Assembly: GCA_910587895.1 (NCBI GenBank)
Contig: CAJUOE010000164.1
Coordinates: 1-34,864 of the forward strand
Origin: an uncultured Lachnospiraceae bacterium
GTDB lineage: Bacteria; Bacillota; Clostridia; Lachnospirales; Lachnospiraceae
DNA: 34,864 nt
Direction of reading: 5' to 3'
Shown here piece by piece: positions 1 through 7,487 of the stretch. A model generated the notes under the pieces. That model was not told the DNA's origin. It saw nothing but the letters and a program-made list of their open reading frames with translations, and made no database searches. Every line of letters begins with the position of its first letter. The first letter of the stretch is position 1. The position numbers and the translations under genes were made by a program.

Positions 1-1068
1 CAGAACCACTATATTAAGAATGACATAGAGAATAAAATGATTTCCGGCGCGAGAAAGCTTTGCAAGAATCACGCTGGCCAGGGAAAGCATTGCCGCCTCA
101 TAAGCGTGCATAATCGCCGTAATCTGCGGCACGCCGATACCTGCCACCACGCGCGTCGTGCAGATGGAACCGGGGCCGATCCCCACTTTCACCGCATCGG
201 CGCCCGCCTCAATCAGCGCCTTCGTGCCCGCTCCCGTGGCAACATTGCCTGCAATCACCTGCAAATCCGGATACTTCTCCTTAATCATCCGCAGACATTT
301 CAGCACATTCTCGGAATGACCGTGAGCGGAATCCAGCACCACCACATCCACCTTGGCCGCGATCAGCTCCTTCACCCGATCCAGTACATTAGCCGTAATG
401 CCCACCCCGGCGCCACAGAGAAGTCTTCCCTGGCTGTCCTTTGCGGAGAGCGGATACTTGATCGTCTTTTCAATATCCTTTATGGTAATGAGTCCCACCA
501 GATTATAGTCATCGTCCACAATAGGCAGTTTTTCCTTACGCGCCTTCGCAAGAATCTCTTTCGCCTGATCTAAGTTGATGCCTGCCTTAGCGGTAATCAG
601 ATTCTGGGAAGTCATAGACTCTTTAATTTTTTTCTTGAAATCTGTCTCGAATTTTAAATCGCGATTGGTAATGATACCGACCAGCTTACGCCCTTCCGTA
701 ATCGGAACTCCGGAAATCCTGAATTTCGCCATCAGCGCGTCAGCGTCAGCCAGCGTGTGCTCCGGCGTCAGAGAAAAAGGATCTGTGATAACGCCGTTTT
801 CGGAACGCTTCACCTTATCTACTTCCTCGGCCTGCGCCTCAATAGACATGTTCTTATGAATGATACCGATGCCTCCCTGCCTGGCCATGGCAATCGCCAT
901 CCTGTGCTCGGTCACCGTGTCCATCCCCGCACTCATCATGGGAATGTTCAGCCGAATTTTCTTTGTAAGGTTCGTTGTCAAGTCCACCTGATTCGGAATC
1001 ACCTGAGAGTAGCTCGGCACTAAGAGCACATCGTCAAAAGTAATTCCTTCGCCAATAATCTGACCCAT
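1..1068 (-). CDS. guaB: IMP dehydrogenase, 3' part missing
   Basis: Oxidises IMP to XMP with NAD+, the first committed step of GMP synthesis, in the cytoplasm. The protein starts MGQIIGEGITFDDVLLVPSY, typical of bacterial IMPDH. A CBS-domain pair follows at about residues 95-200 (GVPITEGRKLVGIITNRD, then LPIVDDDYNLVGLITIKD). The catalytic loop GIGPGSICTTR with its cysteine is near residue 305. The start at 1068 has GGAGGAGAG just upstream. The frame stays open to the window edge (356 codons). However, beyond about position 95 the sequence after PQITAI no longer reads as the expected IADGG-containing barrel segment but as a hydrophobic stretch (LASVILAK, then FILYVILNIVVL). Neither other frame on this strand restores it. 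The identity is certain, but the last 30 or so codons at the edge are doubtful and may reflect a rearrangement or an assembly end. Confidence 0.93.
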   Translation of the reverse strand, partial: MGQIIGEGITFDDVLLVPSYSQVIPNQVDLTTNLTKKIRLNIPMMSAGMDTVTEHRMAIAMARQGGIGIIHKNMSIEAQAEEVDKVKRSENGVITDPFSLTPEHTLADADALMAKFRISGVPITEGRKLVGIITNRDLKFETDFKKKIKESMTSQNLITAKAGINLDQAKEILAKARKEKLPIVDDDYNLVGLITIKDIEKTIKYPLSAKDSQGRLLCGAGVGITANVLDRVKELIAAKVDVVVLDSAHGHSENVLKCLRMIKEKYPDLQVIAGNVATGAGTKALIEAGADAVKVGIGPGSICTTRVVAGIGVPQITAIMHAYEAAMLSLASVILAKLSRAGNHFILYVILNIVVL

Positions 1069-1100
1069 CTTCTCTCCTCCTGTGTTTGTTGTGTTGACGC

Positions 1101-1106
1101 ATTATA
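1101..1106 (-). promoter_or_regulatory. -10 element of guaB promoter
   Basis: A perfect TATAAT reads on the minus strand about 32 bases upstream of the guaB start codon, giving a short leader of roughly 25 bases. No good TTGACA-like -35 lies 17 bases further upstream. The promoter may therefore depend on an activator, or its -35 may be degenerate. I see no purine riboswitch core in the leader. Confidence 0.5.
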
Positions 1107-1148
1107 GGTATCTAATCGAGCAGAGAAGATTCATCTTCCCTACTCGCC

Positions 1149-1199
1149 GCGCCCCCATGCGCTGCTTTAGCGGCATAATTCCTCTGCATGGGGCTGCGC
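1149..1199. other. Long inverted repeat upstream of guaB promoter
   Basis: Arms around GCCCCATGC and GCATGGGG, extended by GCGC on both sides across a two-base bulge, give a roughly 12-bp stem. The loop of about 26 bases contains a small inner hairpin (GCCGCT/AGCAGC). It lies between the terminator of the preceding gene and the guaB -10 box. No T-run follows on either strand, so it is not a simple terminator. Its role is unknown; it could be an operator or an RNA structure if transcription comes from further upstream. Confidence 0.45.
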
Positions 1200-1205
1200 A
1201 TATAC

Positions 1206-1232
1206 AAAAACTGCCAGCCCTTCAACTGACAG
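1206..1232 (-). terminator. Intrinsic terminator after the 166-residue membrane protein gene
   Basis: On the minus strand CTGTCAG, an 8-base loop and CTGGCAG form a 7-bp stem with one G-T pair. TTTTTGT follows directly. It lies about 25 bases downstream of the stop codon of the gene ending at 1257. Confidence 0.75.
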
Positions 1233-1256
1233 TATTGCTTTCCATACTTTATTCTG

Positions 1257-1757
1257 CTAATCCGTAAAAACCTTACGGGGCGCAATGCTCTGAATCGCCT
1301 TAACCATCTCCGCGTTCGGCTCCAGAATAATCTTCGTGTCGCCATTCCAGATCATCATATAACGCTGCTCCGGCTGCGCAGCGATGCCCGAGCTGTAATC
1401 AACCGTCTTCATCTGGCGGTTTTTGTAAGAGTCCAGTCTGTGAGAATTGAGGGGTGCAAAAATCTCCATCTGCTCCAGAGAATAATTGCCCGCCTTCTTT
1501 CTGCGGGTTTTTGCCAGAACTTTATCAACGCTCAGTTCCTTATCGAGATACAGATACTCATACTCGATCTCCGCGTTCATATGCGCAAAATATGCGCAGC
1601 CGCCCAGCACAATCGCAATCAGCATTCCCACCACAAAGGGCGTCAGGAATCCGATCAGCCCGAAAACCACCGTCAGCATAATGAGCAGCATCTTTAAAAA
1701 ACGCATCATTACGGACGGCTTTCTCGCCACCAGATATTCCACATATGTTTCGCTCAT
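1257..1757 (-). CDS. Small conserved membrane protein of unknown function
   Basis: A 166-residue protein. Residues 1-18 are polar. Two closely spaced hydrophobic segments follow at about 19-36 (FLKMLLIMLTVVFGLIGFL) and 40-58 (FVVGMLIAIVLGGCAYFA), making a membrane hairpin. The rest is a soluble domain of about 105 residues, probably cytoplasmic. It resembles uncharacterised proteins common in Lachnospiraceae, but I cannot assign a function. The ATG has GGAGG seven bases upstream. The gene has its own promoter at 1838-1866 and its own terminator at 1206-1232, so it is monocistronic and independent of guaB. Confidence 0.8.
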   Translation of the reverse strand: MSETYVEYLVARKPSVMMRFLKMLLIMLTVVFGLIGFLTPFVVGMLIAIVLGGCAYFAHMNAEIEYEYLYLDKELSVDKVLAKTRRKKAGNYSLEQMEIFAPLNSHRLDSYKNRQMKTVDYSSGIAAQPEQRYMMIWNGDTKIILEPNAEMVKAIQSIAPRKVFTD

Positions 1758-1837
1758 ACAACAACCTCCGTCATCAAAATAAACGCCACCTGTCGTTTAG
1801 AAGGACTTTTCCGCCTGTCCCATGAAAATATAAAAAT

Positions 1838-1866
1838 ATCATATAACAAATTGGAGAAAGTTGCAA
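1838..1866 (-). promoter_or_regulatory. Sigma-A-type promoter of the 166-residue membrane protein gene
   Basis: Minus-strand TTGCAA (1861-1866), a 17-base spacer and TATGAT (1838-1843). The predicted transcript begins near 1831, leaving a leader of about 75 bases before the ATG at 1757. Confidence 0.6.
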
Positions 1867-1879
1867 GGTCAAACTAGGG

Positions 1880-1913
1880 AAAAAGGCTGCCGCAGTTCCA
1901 TGCCGCAGCAGCC
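1880..1913 (-). terminator. Intrinsic terminator of the 27-codon mini-gene
   Basis: On the minus strand GGCTGCTGCGGC pairs with a downstream arm ending GCAGCC, giving about 9 bp with one internal mismatch. TTTTTCCC follows. It ends the mini transcription unit whose ORF stops at 1952. Confidence 0.7.
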
Positions 1914-1951
1914 CAAAATATCCTTCTCACATCCAAAATGTCATACCCGAT

Positions 1952-2035
1952 TTACGTCAACAGCTGCAGTGCGAGCTGCGTGTTCTGCTGCGCTGCGTTC
2001 CATGCAGATATGTTATGCTGAATCAATATTGACAT
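1952..2035 (-). CDS. 27-residue small ORF with a flagellin-like N-terminus
   Basis: Encodes a peptide beginning MSILIQHNISAWNAAQQ and ending LALQLLT before TAA. It is preceded by a strong GGGGGAGGAG ribosome binding site, a promoter with a perfect TATAAT at 2078-2083, and is followed by an intrinsic terminator at 1880-1913. It therefore looks like a deliberate unit rather than chance. HNISAWNA is one residue away from the HNISALNA box that opens many flagellins (family knowledge), but no flagellin sequence follows in any frame. It could be a decayed flagellin 5' end, a small functional peptide, or the visible part of a short regulatory RNA. The expression signals are seen in the sequence; the peptide's function is unknown. 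Confidence 0.5.
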   Translation of the reverse strand: MSILIQHNISAWNAAQQNTQLALQLLT

Positions 2036-2077
2036 CGCTTCTCCTCCCCCACGTATTTTGGAGATCAGAGCGGTATC

Positions 2078-2104
2078 ATTATACAAATTTCCTCTTTTGG
2101 GCAA
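2078..2104 (-). promoter_or_regulatory. Promoter of the 27-codon mini-gene
   Basis: A consensus TATAAT (2078-2083) lies on the minus strand with TTGCCC (2099-2104) 15 bases upstream, a slightly short spacer. Start of transcription would be near 2071, about 36 bases before the ATG. Confidence 0.6.
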
Positions 2105-2146
2105 GGTGATATAATCATATTTGCGGAAATAGTTCCCACAAAAATT

Positions 2147-3193
2147 TCACATAACCACCATGACCTTCCCATACTCTTCCTTTTTATCCCGCATCACCGC
2201 AAGTCCCCGATCCAGTTCCTCCAAGGGAAGTCTGTGTGTGATCATCTGCGCCGGCGCAACCCGCCCGTTTCCCAGCCTGTCCAGCACATAGTGCCAGTCG
2301 TCCTCCGGGGAATGCGTGAAAGAAGAATTCCATGTGCCGAACACCGTCAGCTGGCTGCGCAGAATCTTCCAGTACACTGCCTTCTCCAGCGTCATGTCCG
2401 AGGCCGGATTGCCAACCAGCATAATCCGTCCGCCCGGTCCGGTCATCCCGACCGCCTGCGCCACCGTCTCATTTCTCCCGACACACTCAAAAAACACGTC
2501 CGCGCCGCTTCCGTCTGTCCGCTCAAGCAGCCATTCTTCCGCATCCTGCGACCTGCCGTCGCAGAAAGAAGTCTCCGGAAGACCGAGCTTCACCGCCATC
2601 CGCTTCTGAAAGTCTTTATTTCCTATAGCCAATATGTTTTTATGCCCTGCTTCCAGCAGGAACATGAGCAGAAAGAGCCCGATCGTTCCCAAGCCGCAGA
2701 TCACGATACGCTCTTCCGGCAAAGGCGCGATTTTTCTCATGGCGTGAACCGCCACCGCCATCGGCTCAAACATCGCCGCCTCCTCAATGCCTACGCCCTC
2801 CGGCAGCGCAATCAGATTCTTTTCCGGCACCGCCACATACTCCGCAAACCCACCGTCCCTGCGGGAGCCGAGATAACTGTAATGACGGCACATTTCGTAC
2901 TGCTTTCTTTGGCACGGCAGACACTCTCCGCACGGAATCAAAGGAAACACGCCGACCCGTTTCCCCTGCCAGCCTGTGTCCACAGCCGCGCCCACCGCCT
3001 CCACCTGTCCGGCAAACTCATGCCCCGGTATCAGTGGATAGGAGTAAGTCCCCGTATAGAAAACCCGCGGGATATCGGAACCGCAGACGCCCACCGCCTT
3101 CACTGCGAGCAGGACTTCTTTCTCTCCTATTATGGGAGTGTTTGTTTCCTCAAACCGCAGATCATTTATACCGTGCAGCACCCATGCCTTCAT
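2147..3193 (-). CDS. Zinc-dependent medium-chain dehydrogenase, polyol-phosphate type (TarJ/GatD-like role)
   Basis: A 348-residue MDR-family enzyme. The catalytic zinc site is seen as GVCGSD near residue 37 and GHEFAGQVEAVG near 56. The structural zinc cysteines are in CGECLPCQRKQYEMC at about 88-102. The NAD(P) loop is GLGTIGLF near 168. The segment CGSDIPRVFYTGTYSYPLIP resembles galactitol-1-phosphate 5-dehydrogenases. It is the last gene of an operon behind a 3-epimerase-like protein and a TarI-like cytidylyltransferase. By analogy with TarI/TarJ it may reduce a pentulose 5-phosphate to a pentitol 5-phosphate, which the neighbour then activates with CTP. The enzyme class is firm; the substrate is inferred from context. 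Ribitol, arabinitol or xylitol phosphates are all possible. Confidence 0.85.
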   Translation of the reverse strand: MKAWVLHGINDLRFEETNTPIIGEKEVLLAVKAVGVCGSDIPRVFYTGTYSYPLIPGHEFAGQVEAVGAAVDTGWQGKRVGVFPLIPCGECLPCQRKQYEMCRHYSYLGSRRDGGFAEYVAVPEKNLIALPEGVGIEEAAMFEPMAVAVHAMRKIAPLPEERIVICGLGTIGLFLLMFLLEAGHKNILAIGNKDFQKRMAVKLGLPETSFCDGRSQDAEEWLLERTDGSGADVFFECVGRNETVAQAVGMTGPGGRIMLVGNPASDMTLEKAVYWKILRSQLTVFGTWNSSFTHSPEDDWHYVLDRLGNGRVAPAQMITHRLPLEELDRGLAVMRDKKEEYGKVMVVM

Positions 3194-3248
3194 GTCCGTT
3201 GTCCTTCCTTTCCACTACAAAAACCGCCGCGCAGCGACGGCAGTCCTC

Positions 3249-3998
3249 TCATATCCCGGCATCAAAAGAACCGAGCATCTCCCGAAACCGCTCCAAGTCA
3301 CCCTTCGTCGTGATCTTAAAATTCCCCTCATCTCCCGGGATCATGGCAATATCCATCCCCGCCATCACGGCAGGCTCCGTGGAACCGTTGATCTTAAGGA
3401 TCCTCTCCGGCAAAAGCGCCCTGTTCGCCTCCAGATATTTTCCGAAGAGGAACGCCTCCGGCGCCTGTCCCGCGAAAATCCGGCTGCGCTCCAAAAGCGA
3501 TGTAATCCGCGCTCCATCCTCGCTGACATACACCGTATCCTTCATAGGCAGTACGGGCAGCGCGCCCTCGTGCGCAGCCGCCGCTTCCAGACATGCCGTA
3601 ATCAACGACGCCGAAAGAAGCGGTCTTGCCGCGTCATGGATCAGCACGTAGTCGGAATCCGCCACGTAGTTTCCGATATCCGTAAGTCCGTTCAGAATCG
3701 AAAGCTGCCGGTTTTTCCCCGGCGCGGAAAAGCCGCGGAATTTGCCGATCCCACGGTCTTTTTTCTCTAAAGCAGCGCCGTTGTCCTCCTCACGCCGCAT
3801 GTTCTCCATACAGTTCAAAATCGTCTCCCGCCATGCCTCGTCCGCCACGATCTGCACCGCATCGATGCCTTCATGGGCGAGCAATCTTTCCAAACAATAA
3901 GAAATAATCGGTATGCCGTTCACCTCTATGTATTGTTTCGGCGTTTCCACGCCCATCCTTGTCCCTGTTCCGCCGGACAAAAGCAATGCTGTCACCAT
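3249..3998 (-). CDS. TarI/IspD-family cytidylyltransferase (probable CDP-pentitol synthesis)
   Basis: A 249-residue nucleotidyltransferase transferring CMP from CTP to a sugar-alcohol or erythritol phosphate. The N-terminal signature LLSGGTGTRMGVETPKQY is closer to TarI (GGTGTRMG) than to typical IspD. HDAARPLL is the central substrate/metal loop, and MKDTVYVSEDG and FAGQAPEAF match later family blocks. The ATG at 3998 is chosen because GGGGGG precedes it by seven bases; an ATG at 4013 has no such site. It sits 29 bases after the epimerase-like gene and is followed, after a 55-base gap, by the dehydrogenase. The TarIJ-like pairing favours CDP-pentitol over methylerythritol, but an IspD role cannot be excluded from sequence alone. 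Confidence 0.8.
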   Translation of the reverse strand: MVTALLLSGGTGTRMGVETPKQYIEVNGIPIISYCLERLLAHEGIDAVQIVADEAWRETILNCMENMRREEDNGAALEKKDRGIGKFRGFSAPGKNRQLSILNGLTDIGNYVADSDYVLIHDAARPLLSASLITACLEAAAAHEGALPVLPMKDTVYVSEDGARITSLLERSRIFAGQAPEAFLFGKYLEANRALLPERILKINGSTEPAVMAGMDIAMIPGDEGNFKITTKGDLERFREMLGSFDAGI

Positions 3999-4027
3999 TT
4001 GTACACCCCCCATGGCAGCCCGTCCCT

Positions 4028-4690
4028 TTAGAACTGCAGCTCCCTGATCTTTCGCAATGTTTCCCCATAAGGCGCATCCTTGCCAAAGAGAAGGGTCGTG
4101 CCGAGTACGAAGCCCTTTACCCCTCTCGGCGCATAGTTGATGATCTTATCCGCCCCGCAGGCGCCGTCCCAATAAATTTCGAAGTTCGTATCATCCTTGA
4201 GCGCCAGAAGCCTTGTGATTTTCTTCCCCACATAGGGCAGATACATCTGCCCCGCATTGCCCGGGTTCACTGCCATCACCAGTACTTTCTTCACAATCAC
4301 CAGCATCTCCATCACCGTTTCAATGCTGGTGCCCGGATTGATGGCAATCCCCGGCGTCATCCCCGCATTGATAATCTTCTGCAGTGTGGTGGACGGATGA
4401 TATTCCGCCTCCGGATGGATGTACACCGTGTCGCCCTTGCGCAGCCTTTCCAAAAAAATATGTATGTTATTGTTCGGGTGTTCAATCATGAGATGCACGT
4501 CCAGCGGTTTCTTCGTCGCTGACGCTATGAATGACATATCATTTAAAGACATGGCAAAATTCGGCACATACCTGCCGTCCATGATATCTATATGGAAAGA
4601 ATCGATACCGCCGTCTTCTAAATCACGTACTTCCTTTTCCAGATTGCCGTAATTTGCGCACATCATGGATGCTGTTAATTCGAAATCCAT
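4028..4690 (-). CDS. Ribulose-phosphate 3-epimerase-like TIM-barrel protein (divergent paralogue)
   Basis: A 220-residue (beta/alpha)8 protein. Family blocks are visible: ASMMCANYGNL at the start, metal-binding HIDIMDGRYVPN near residue 33, DVHLM near 74, and VNPGNAGQMYL near 140. The C-terminal catalytic loop, usually DGG, reads YWDGACG here, so the Asp is kept but a Gly is Ala. The ordinary Rpe phosphate-loop text VNPGFGGQ is also altered. It is first in a three-gene operon with a cytidylyltransferase and a dehydrogenase, so a dedicated pentulose or related 3-epimerisation for the CDP-polyol is more likely than the housekeeping pentose-phosphate step. GGAGG lies seven bases before the ATG. 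Confidence 0.82.
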   Translation of the reverse strand: MDFELTASMMCANYGNLEKEVRDLEDGGIDSFHIDIMDGRYVPNFAMSLNDMSFIASATKKPLDVHLMIEHPNNNIHIFLERLRKGDTVYIHPEAEYHPSTTLQKIINAGMTPGIAINPGTSIETVMEMLVIVKKVLVMAVNPGNAGQMYLPYVGKKITRLLALKDDTNFEIYWDGACGADKIINYAPRGVKGFVLGTTLLFGKDAPYGETLRKIRELQF

Positions 4691-4736
4691 GGGGTTCCTC
4701 CAAGTGTTTCTACTATATTAGACTATAAGTAGTAAC

Positions 4737-4765
4737 AGTATATCACATGGAGGAGAAAATCTCAA
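4737..4765 (-). promoter_or_regulatory. Promoter of the epimerase-cytidylyltransferase-dehydrogenase operon
   Basis: Minus-strand TTGAGA (4760-4765), a 17-base spacer and TATACT (4737-4742). Transcription would start near 4730, giving a leader of about 40 bases. This separates the CDP-pentitol genes from the large glycan operon that ends at 4953. Confidence 0.7.
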
Positions 4766-4794
4766 ATGCTATCATTTCTTACTCTAACCGCCGT

Positions 4795-4953
4795 GATTTC
4801 GCTTTGCGAAATCTCAAGTCGATGCGGAGAATTCCGTATTCAGGCATTCTCCTGAGTGAAAGTGATTTGCGAAGCAAATCTAGAATTTCCAGTCAGCTAT
4901 GCTGACCTTGCGAAACAGCCTCTGCTGTGAGTGGCTGGAAGTTCCTTTCACTC
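4795..4953. repeat. Compact multi-hairpin element
   Basis: At least six stems in about 160 bases. GATTTCGC/GCGAAATC (4795-4813) has a 3-base loop. GGAGAAT/ATTCTCC spans 4826-4852. An outer perfect 9-bp pair GAGTGAAAG (4854-4862)/CTTTCACTC (4945-4953) encloses three things: GATTTGC-GAA-GCAAATC, a second pair GAATTTCCAG/CTGGAAGTTC with one G-T, and inside that GTCAGC-TAT-GCTGAC and CAGC-CTCT-GCTG. The result is a cloverleaf-like fold. There is no T-run, so it is not a classical terminator. Its right end touches the stop codon of the gene ending at 4953, and it lies where GC content changes. It may be a mobile structured repeat or an mRNA 3' stabiliser. Confidence 0.6.
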
Positions 4954-6140
4954 TATGACATTGTTTCTAATAATAAAAACTTACCGCCCTGTTTTATGTA
5001 CTTCTTATTTTGCGCAATAATTTCATCCGCATAACCTGTCGCCATTATGATAATTGCATCAACCCAATGCTCTTCTAACCATTCCGGAGGAACAATCTGA
5101 ACATTTGCTCCCGGAATATATTTCCACCAATAATTCCTATTGGCATCAATAATATAATCAATATCTGCCACATTCCATTCACATATATTTATTAACGTTA
5201 CACCTCTCTGTCCCGCTCCCCAAGCTGCAATTCTTTTTCCTTCCTGCTTTTCTGCCGCAACCTGTTTCCTGATTCTGCTAATCTGCTCATCTGCCTCATT
5301 TGAAAAATCGATTATCCTGTCAATCGAGCACCATTTATTTTCCAATTCAAGATAGAAAGAAATCTTATCCAGATTCACAGGCGCCCATTCTCCCTTGCAT
5401 ACATATACAGCTATAGAACCGCCTTCCAGATTATTTTCCCTGATATCAATAATGCGGAAACCATGTGCTTCTACTAACCGTTTTATGCTAGTCATCGAAA
5501 AATAAGAAAGATGCTCATGAAAAAAGGCATAAAACTGCTTTTCCTTTATGATTCGCAGCAGCCACGGAACCTCTATCACAAAAATCCCTTTATCTAAGAT
5601 ACTGCCAACCGCCTCAATTATACCATGCAAATCGTCCAAATGCTCCATTACATGCCGCATTACAACAACATCCGGTGTCCCCCACTCTTTTATACTCCGT
5701 ATGGAATCGTCGTTTCCAAAACACATATGCATCGTTGCAACACCATTCAGCCTCGCTTCTTCCACCAGTGTTTCCGAAGGTTCAACTCCCAGTACATCAT
5801 ATCCCCTCTCCTGCATCTTTTTTATCAGGAACCCATTGCTGCTCCCAATCTCAACTGCCCGTTTCCCTGTTCCCAAACATTCAACGCTGTCTATAAAAGT
5901 CGTAATATAATTCTGAAACTCATCCGAATAAGATGGTGTATACAGATAATTACCATACATATCAATGTCTAAAGCCTCTATCAATTGAACATGTCCACAT
6001 ATTTTACAGACTGCAGGCTCTATCAGGTATCTCTTTGCATCTGCCTGTTTATCTGTAACCTCAGCCGCCAAAGGAATCCTCCATTGAAATATGGAATGGT
6101 ATTCCGCTCCCCCACATATTCTGCAACGAAATTTACTCAT
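4953..6140 (-). CDS. Sugar C-methyltransferase family protein (TylC3/EvaC-like)
   Basis: A 395-residue SAM-dependent methyltransferase of the three-part family used on nucleotide-linked keto-sugars. The N-terminal zinc-binding region has CRICGG at residue 5 and CKICGH near 41. The SAM-binding glycine loop is VEIGSSNGFLI near residue 96. The family's C-terminal Rossmann-like domain begins RIAAWGAGQRG near 307. GGAGGG is six bases before the ATG. It is the last gene of the long operon, next to a PEP mutase gene, and its stop codon overlaps the right arm of the multi-hairpin element. Its substrate is unknown; a second, differently sequenced member is encoded at 19633-20865. Confidence 0.8.
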   Translation of the reverse strand: MSKFRCRICGGAEYHSIFQWRIPLAAEVTDKQADAKRYLIEPAVCKICGHVQLIEALDIDMYGNYLYTPSYSDEFQNYITTFIDSVECLGTGKRAVEIGSSNGFLIKKMQERGYDVLGVEPSETLVEEARLNGVATMHMCFGNDDSIRSIKEWGTPDVVVMRHVMEHLDDLHGIIEAVGSILDKGIFVIEVPWLLRIIKEKQFYAFFHEHLSYFSMTSIKRLVEAHGFRIIDIRENNLEGGSIAVYVCKGEWAPVNLDKISFYLELENKWCSIDRIIDFSNEADEQISRIRKQVAAEKQEGKRIAAWGAGQRGVTLINICEWNVADIDYIIDANRNYWWKYIPGANVQIVPPEWLEEHWVDAIIIMATGYADEIIAQNKKYIKQGGKFLLLETMS

Positions 6141-6179
6141 AATTCACCCTCCGCTTTCACTCATCCGCCCCACAACGCT

Positions 6180-7475
6180 TTACAGCTCATCAATCAGCGT
6201 CAATATCTCTTTAATCGACATCAACCTTTCATTCACTTCCTTTGCCCGATGGTATTTCAAAATATCCTTTGCGGTCTGCTCCATCGCCGGAAATGCGCTT
6301 CTGGTAAGCTGATTTGCATAAATCACAACATTCACTCCATGACGCCCCAATTCTGTCTCTGTTACCTGATTAAAAGATGTCGGAACAACCACCAGCGGAA
6401 TTTCTCGACACTCTTTCCTAAATGCATCACAAAATTCAAAAATTTCCGCCGGGTCTTCCTTGCGGCTGTGAATCATGATTCCGTCCGCGCCCGCTTTCAC
6501 ATAAGCATATGCGCGTCTCAAGGCATCCTCCATCCCCTGCTCCAAAATCAAACTTTCAATTCTCGCAATAATCATAAAATCATCGGTAAGCTGCACCCGC
6601 TTTCCCGCTCTGATTTTTTCACAAAAATGCTCGATACTGTCCTGTGTCTGTTTCACGTCCGTTCCAAACAACGAATTTTTCTTTAAGCCAATCTTATCCT
6701 CAATAATAACCGCTGATACACCCATGCGCTCCAGCGACCGCACCGTATACACAAAATGCTCCACTAATCCACCAGTATCGCCGTCAAATATAATCGGTTT
6801 TGTTGTCACTTCCATAACATCATCAATCGTGCGGAAACGGGATGTCATATCTACCAGTTCGATATCCGGTTTTCCCTTTGCCGTAGAGTCGCACAAAGAA
6901 CTAATCCACATGGCATCAAACTGGTCAAGTCCTTCCTGATTTTCCACGACCGTTTTTTCCGCAATCAGCCCAGTTAAACCACTATGTACTTCAAGCGCCT
7001 TTACCGTCGGAAATATGTTAAGAAGCTGTCTCAAACGCTTCCTCCTATATTCAGGCATAGCCAGTTTTTCTTTTATGCGCTCGTCTATCCGCTTCACATT
7101 TTCACTGTACGTATAAGGAATATCTATGATTTCTCCGCCATATTCCGAAAGAAGCGCTGATACATTATCACGAATCGCTTTCATCGGTCCCTGTTTCCAG
7201 TTATCTCCATGAATCACATAATCCGGTCGCAATTCCCGAATCACCTGATCGTACATGATATCCTTCTGTATGATTACGCGGCCTACCCCTTCTGTATTTT
7301 TAACCAGACCAACGCGCTCCTCAAACTCGAGTGTCGGAAATCGATTGAAACGCATCATTGCTTCATCGCTCAAAACGCCCACAATCACTTCTCCATATTT
7401 TTCTGCCTCATGAATAATATTTAAGTGACCCTCGTGAATGACATCTGTGCAAAAACATGTATAAACCGTTTTCAT
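6180..7475 (-). CDS. pepM: Cytidylyltransferase-phosphoenolpyruvate mutase fusion (Fom1-like)
   Basis: A 431-residue, two-domain protein. Residues 1-130 form an HxGH nucleotidyltransferase domain (CTDVIHEGHLNII; later DYVIHGDNW). Residues 145-425 form PEP mutase, which makes the C-P bond by converting PEP to phosphonopyruvate. The diagnostic EDKIGLKKNS loop and the metal loop FDGDTGG are both intact. The same order occurs in Fom1 of fosfomycin biosynthesis, where the N-terminal domain makes the CMP ester of hydroxyethylphosphonate (established knowledge). It lies 12 bases behind an unassigned dehydrogenase-like gene. It is a paralogue of the C-terminal two thirds of the protein at 12775-14787. 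Domain identities are strong; the phosphonate activated is inferred. Confidence 0.92.
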   Translation of the reverse strand: MKTVYTCFCTDVIHEGHLNIIHEAEKYGEVIVGVLSDEAMMRFNRFPTLEFEERVGLVKNTEGVGRVIIQKDIMYDQVIRELRPDYVIHGDNWKQGPMKAIRDNVSALLSEYGGEIIDIPYTYSENVKRIDERIKEKLAMPEYRRKRLRQLLNIFPTVKALEVHSGLTGLIAEKTVVENQEGLDQFDAMWISSLCDSTAKGKPDIELVDMTSRFRTIDDVMEVTTKPIIFDGDTGGLVEHFVYTVRSLERMGVSAVIIEDKIGLKKNSLFGTDVKQTQDSIEHFCEKIRAGKRVQLTDDFMIIARIESLILEQGMEDALRRAYAYVKAGADGIMIHSRKEDPAEIFEFCDAFRKECREIPLVVVPTSFNQVTETELGRHGVNVVIYANQLTRSAFPAMEQTAKDILKYHRAKEVNERLMSIKEILTLIDEL

Positions 7476-7487
7476 TACGTCTTCCCC

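Noticed and set aside
1069..1256. Purine riboswitch or long leader for guaB
   Set aside because: The -10 box predicts a leader of only about 25 bases, and no riboswitch core motif is seen; only an unexplained inverted repeat lies upstream.
2234..3313. Long plus-strand ORF (359 codons) opposite the dehydrogenase
   Set aside because: It is the antisense shadow of a clear zinc dehydrogenase in GC-rich codons, with no ribosome binding site and no protein-like composition.
4795..4953. Rho-independent terminator of the glycan operon
   Set aside because: Several stable hairpins but no run of T residues after any of them on the minus strand.
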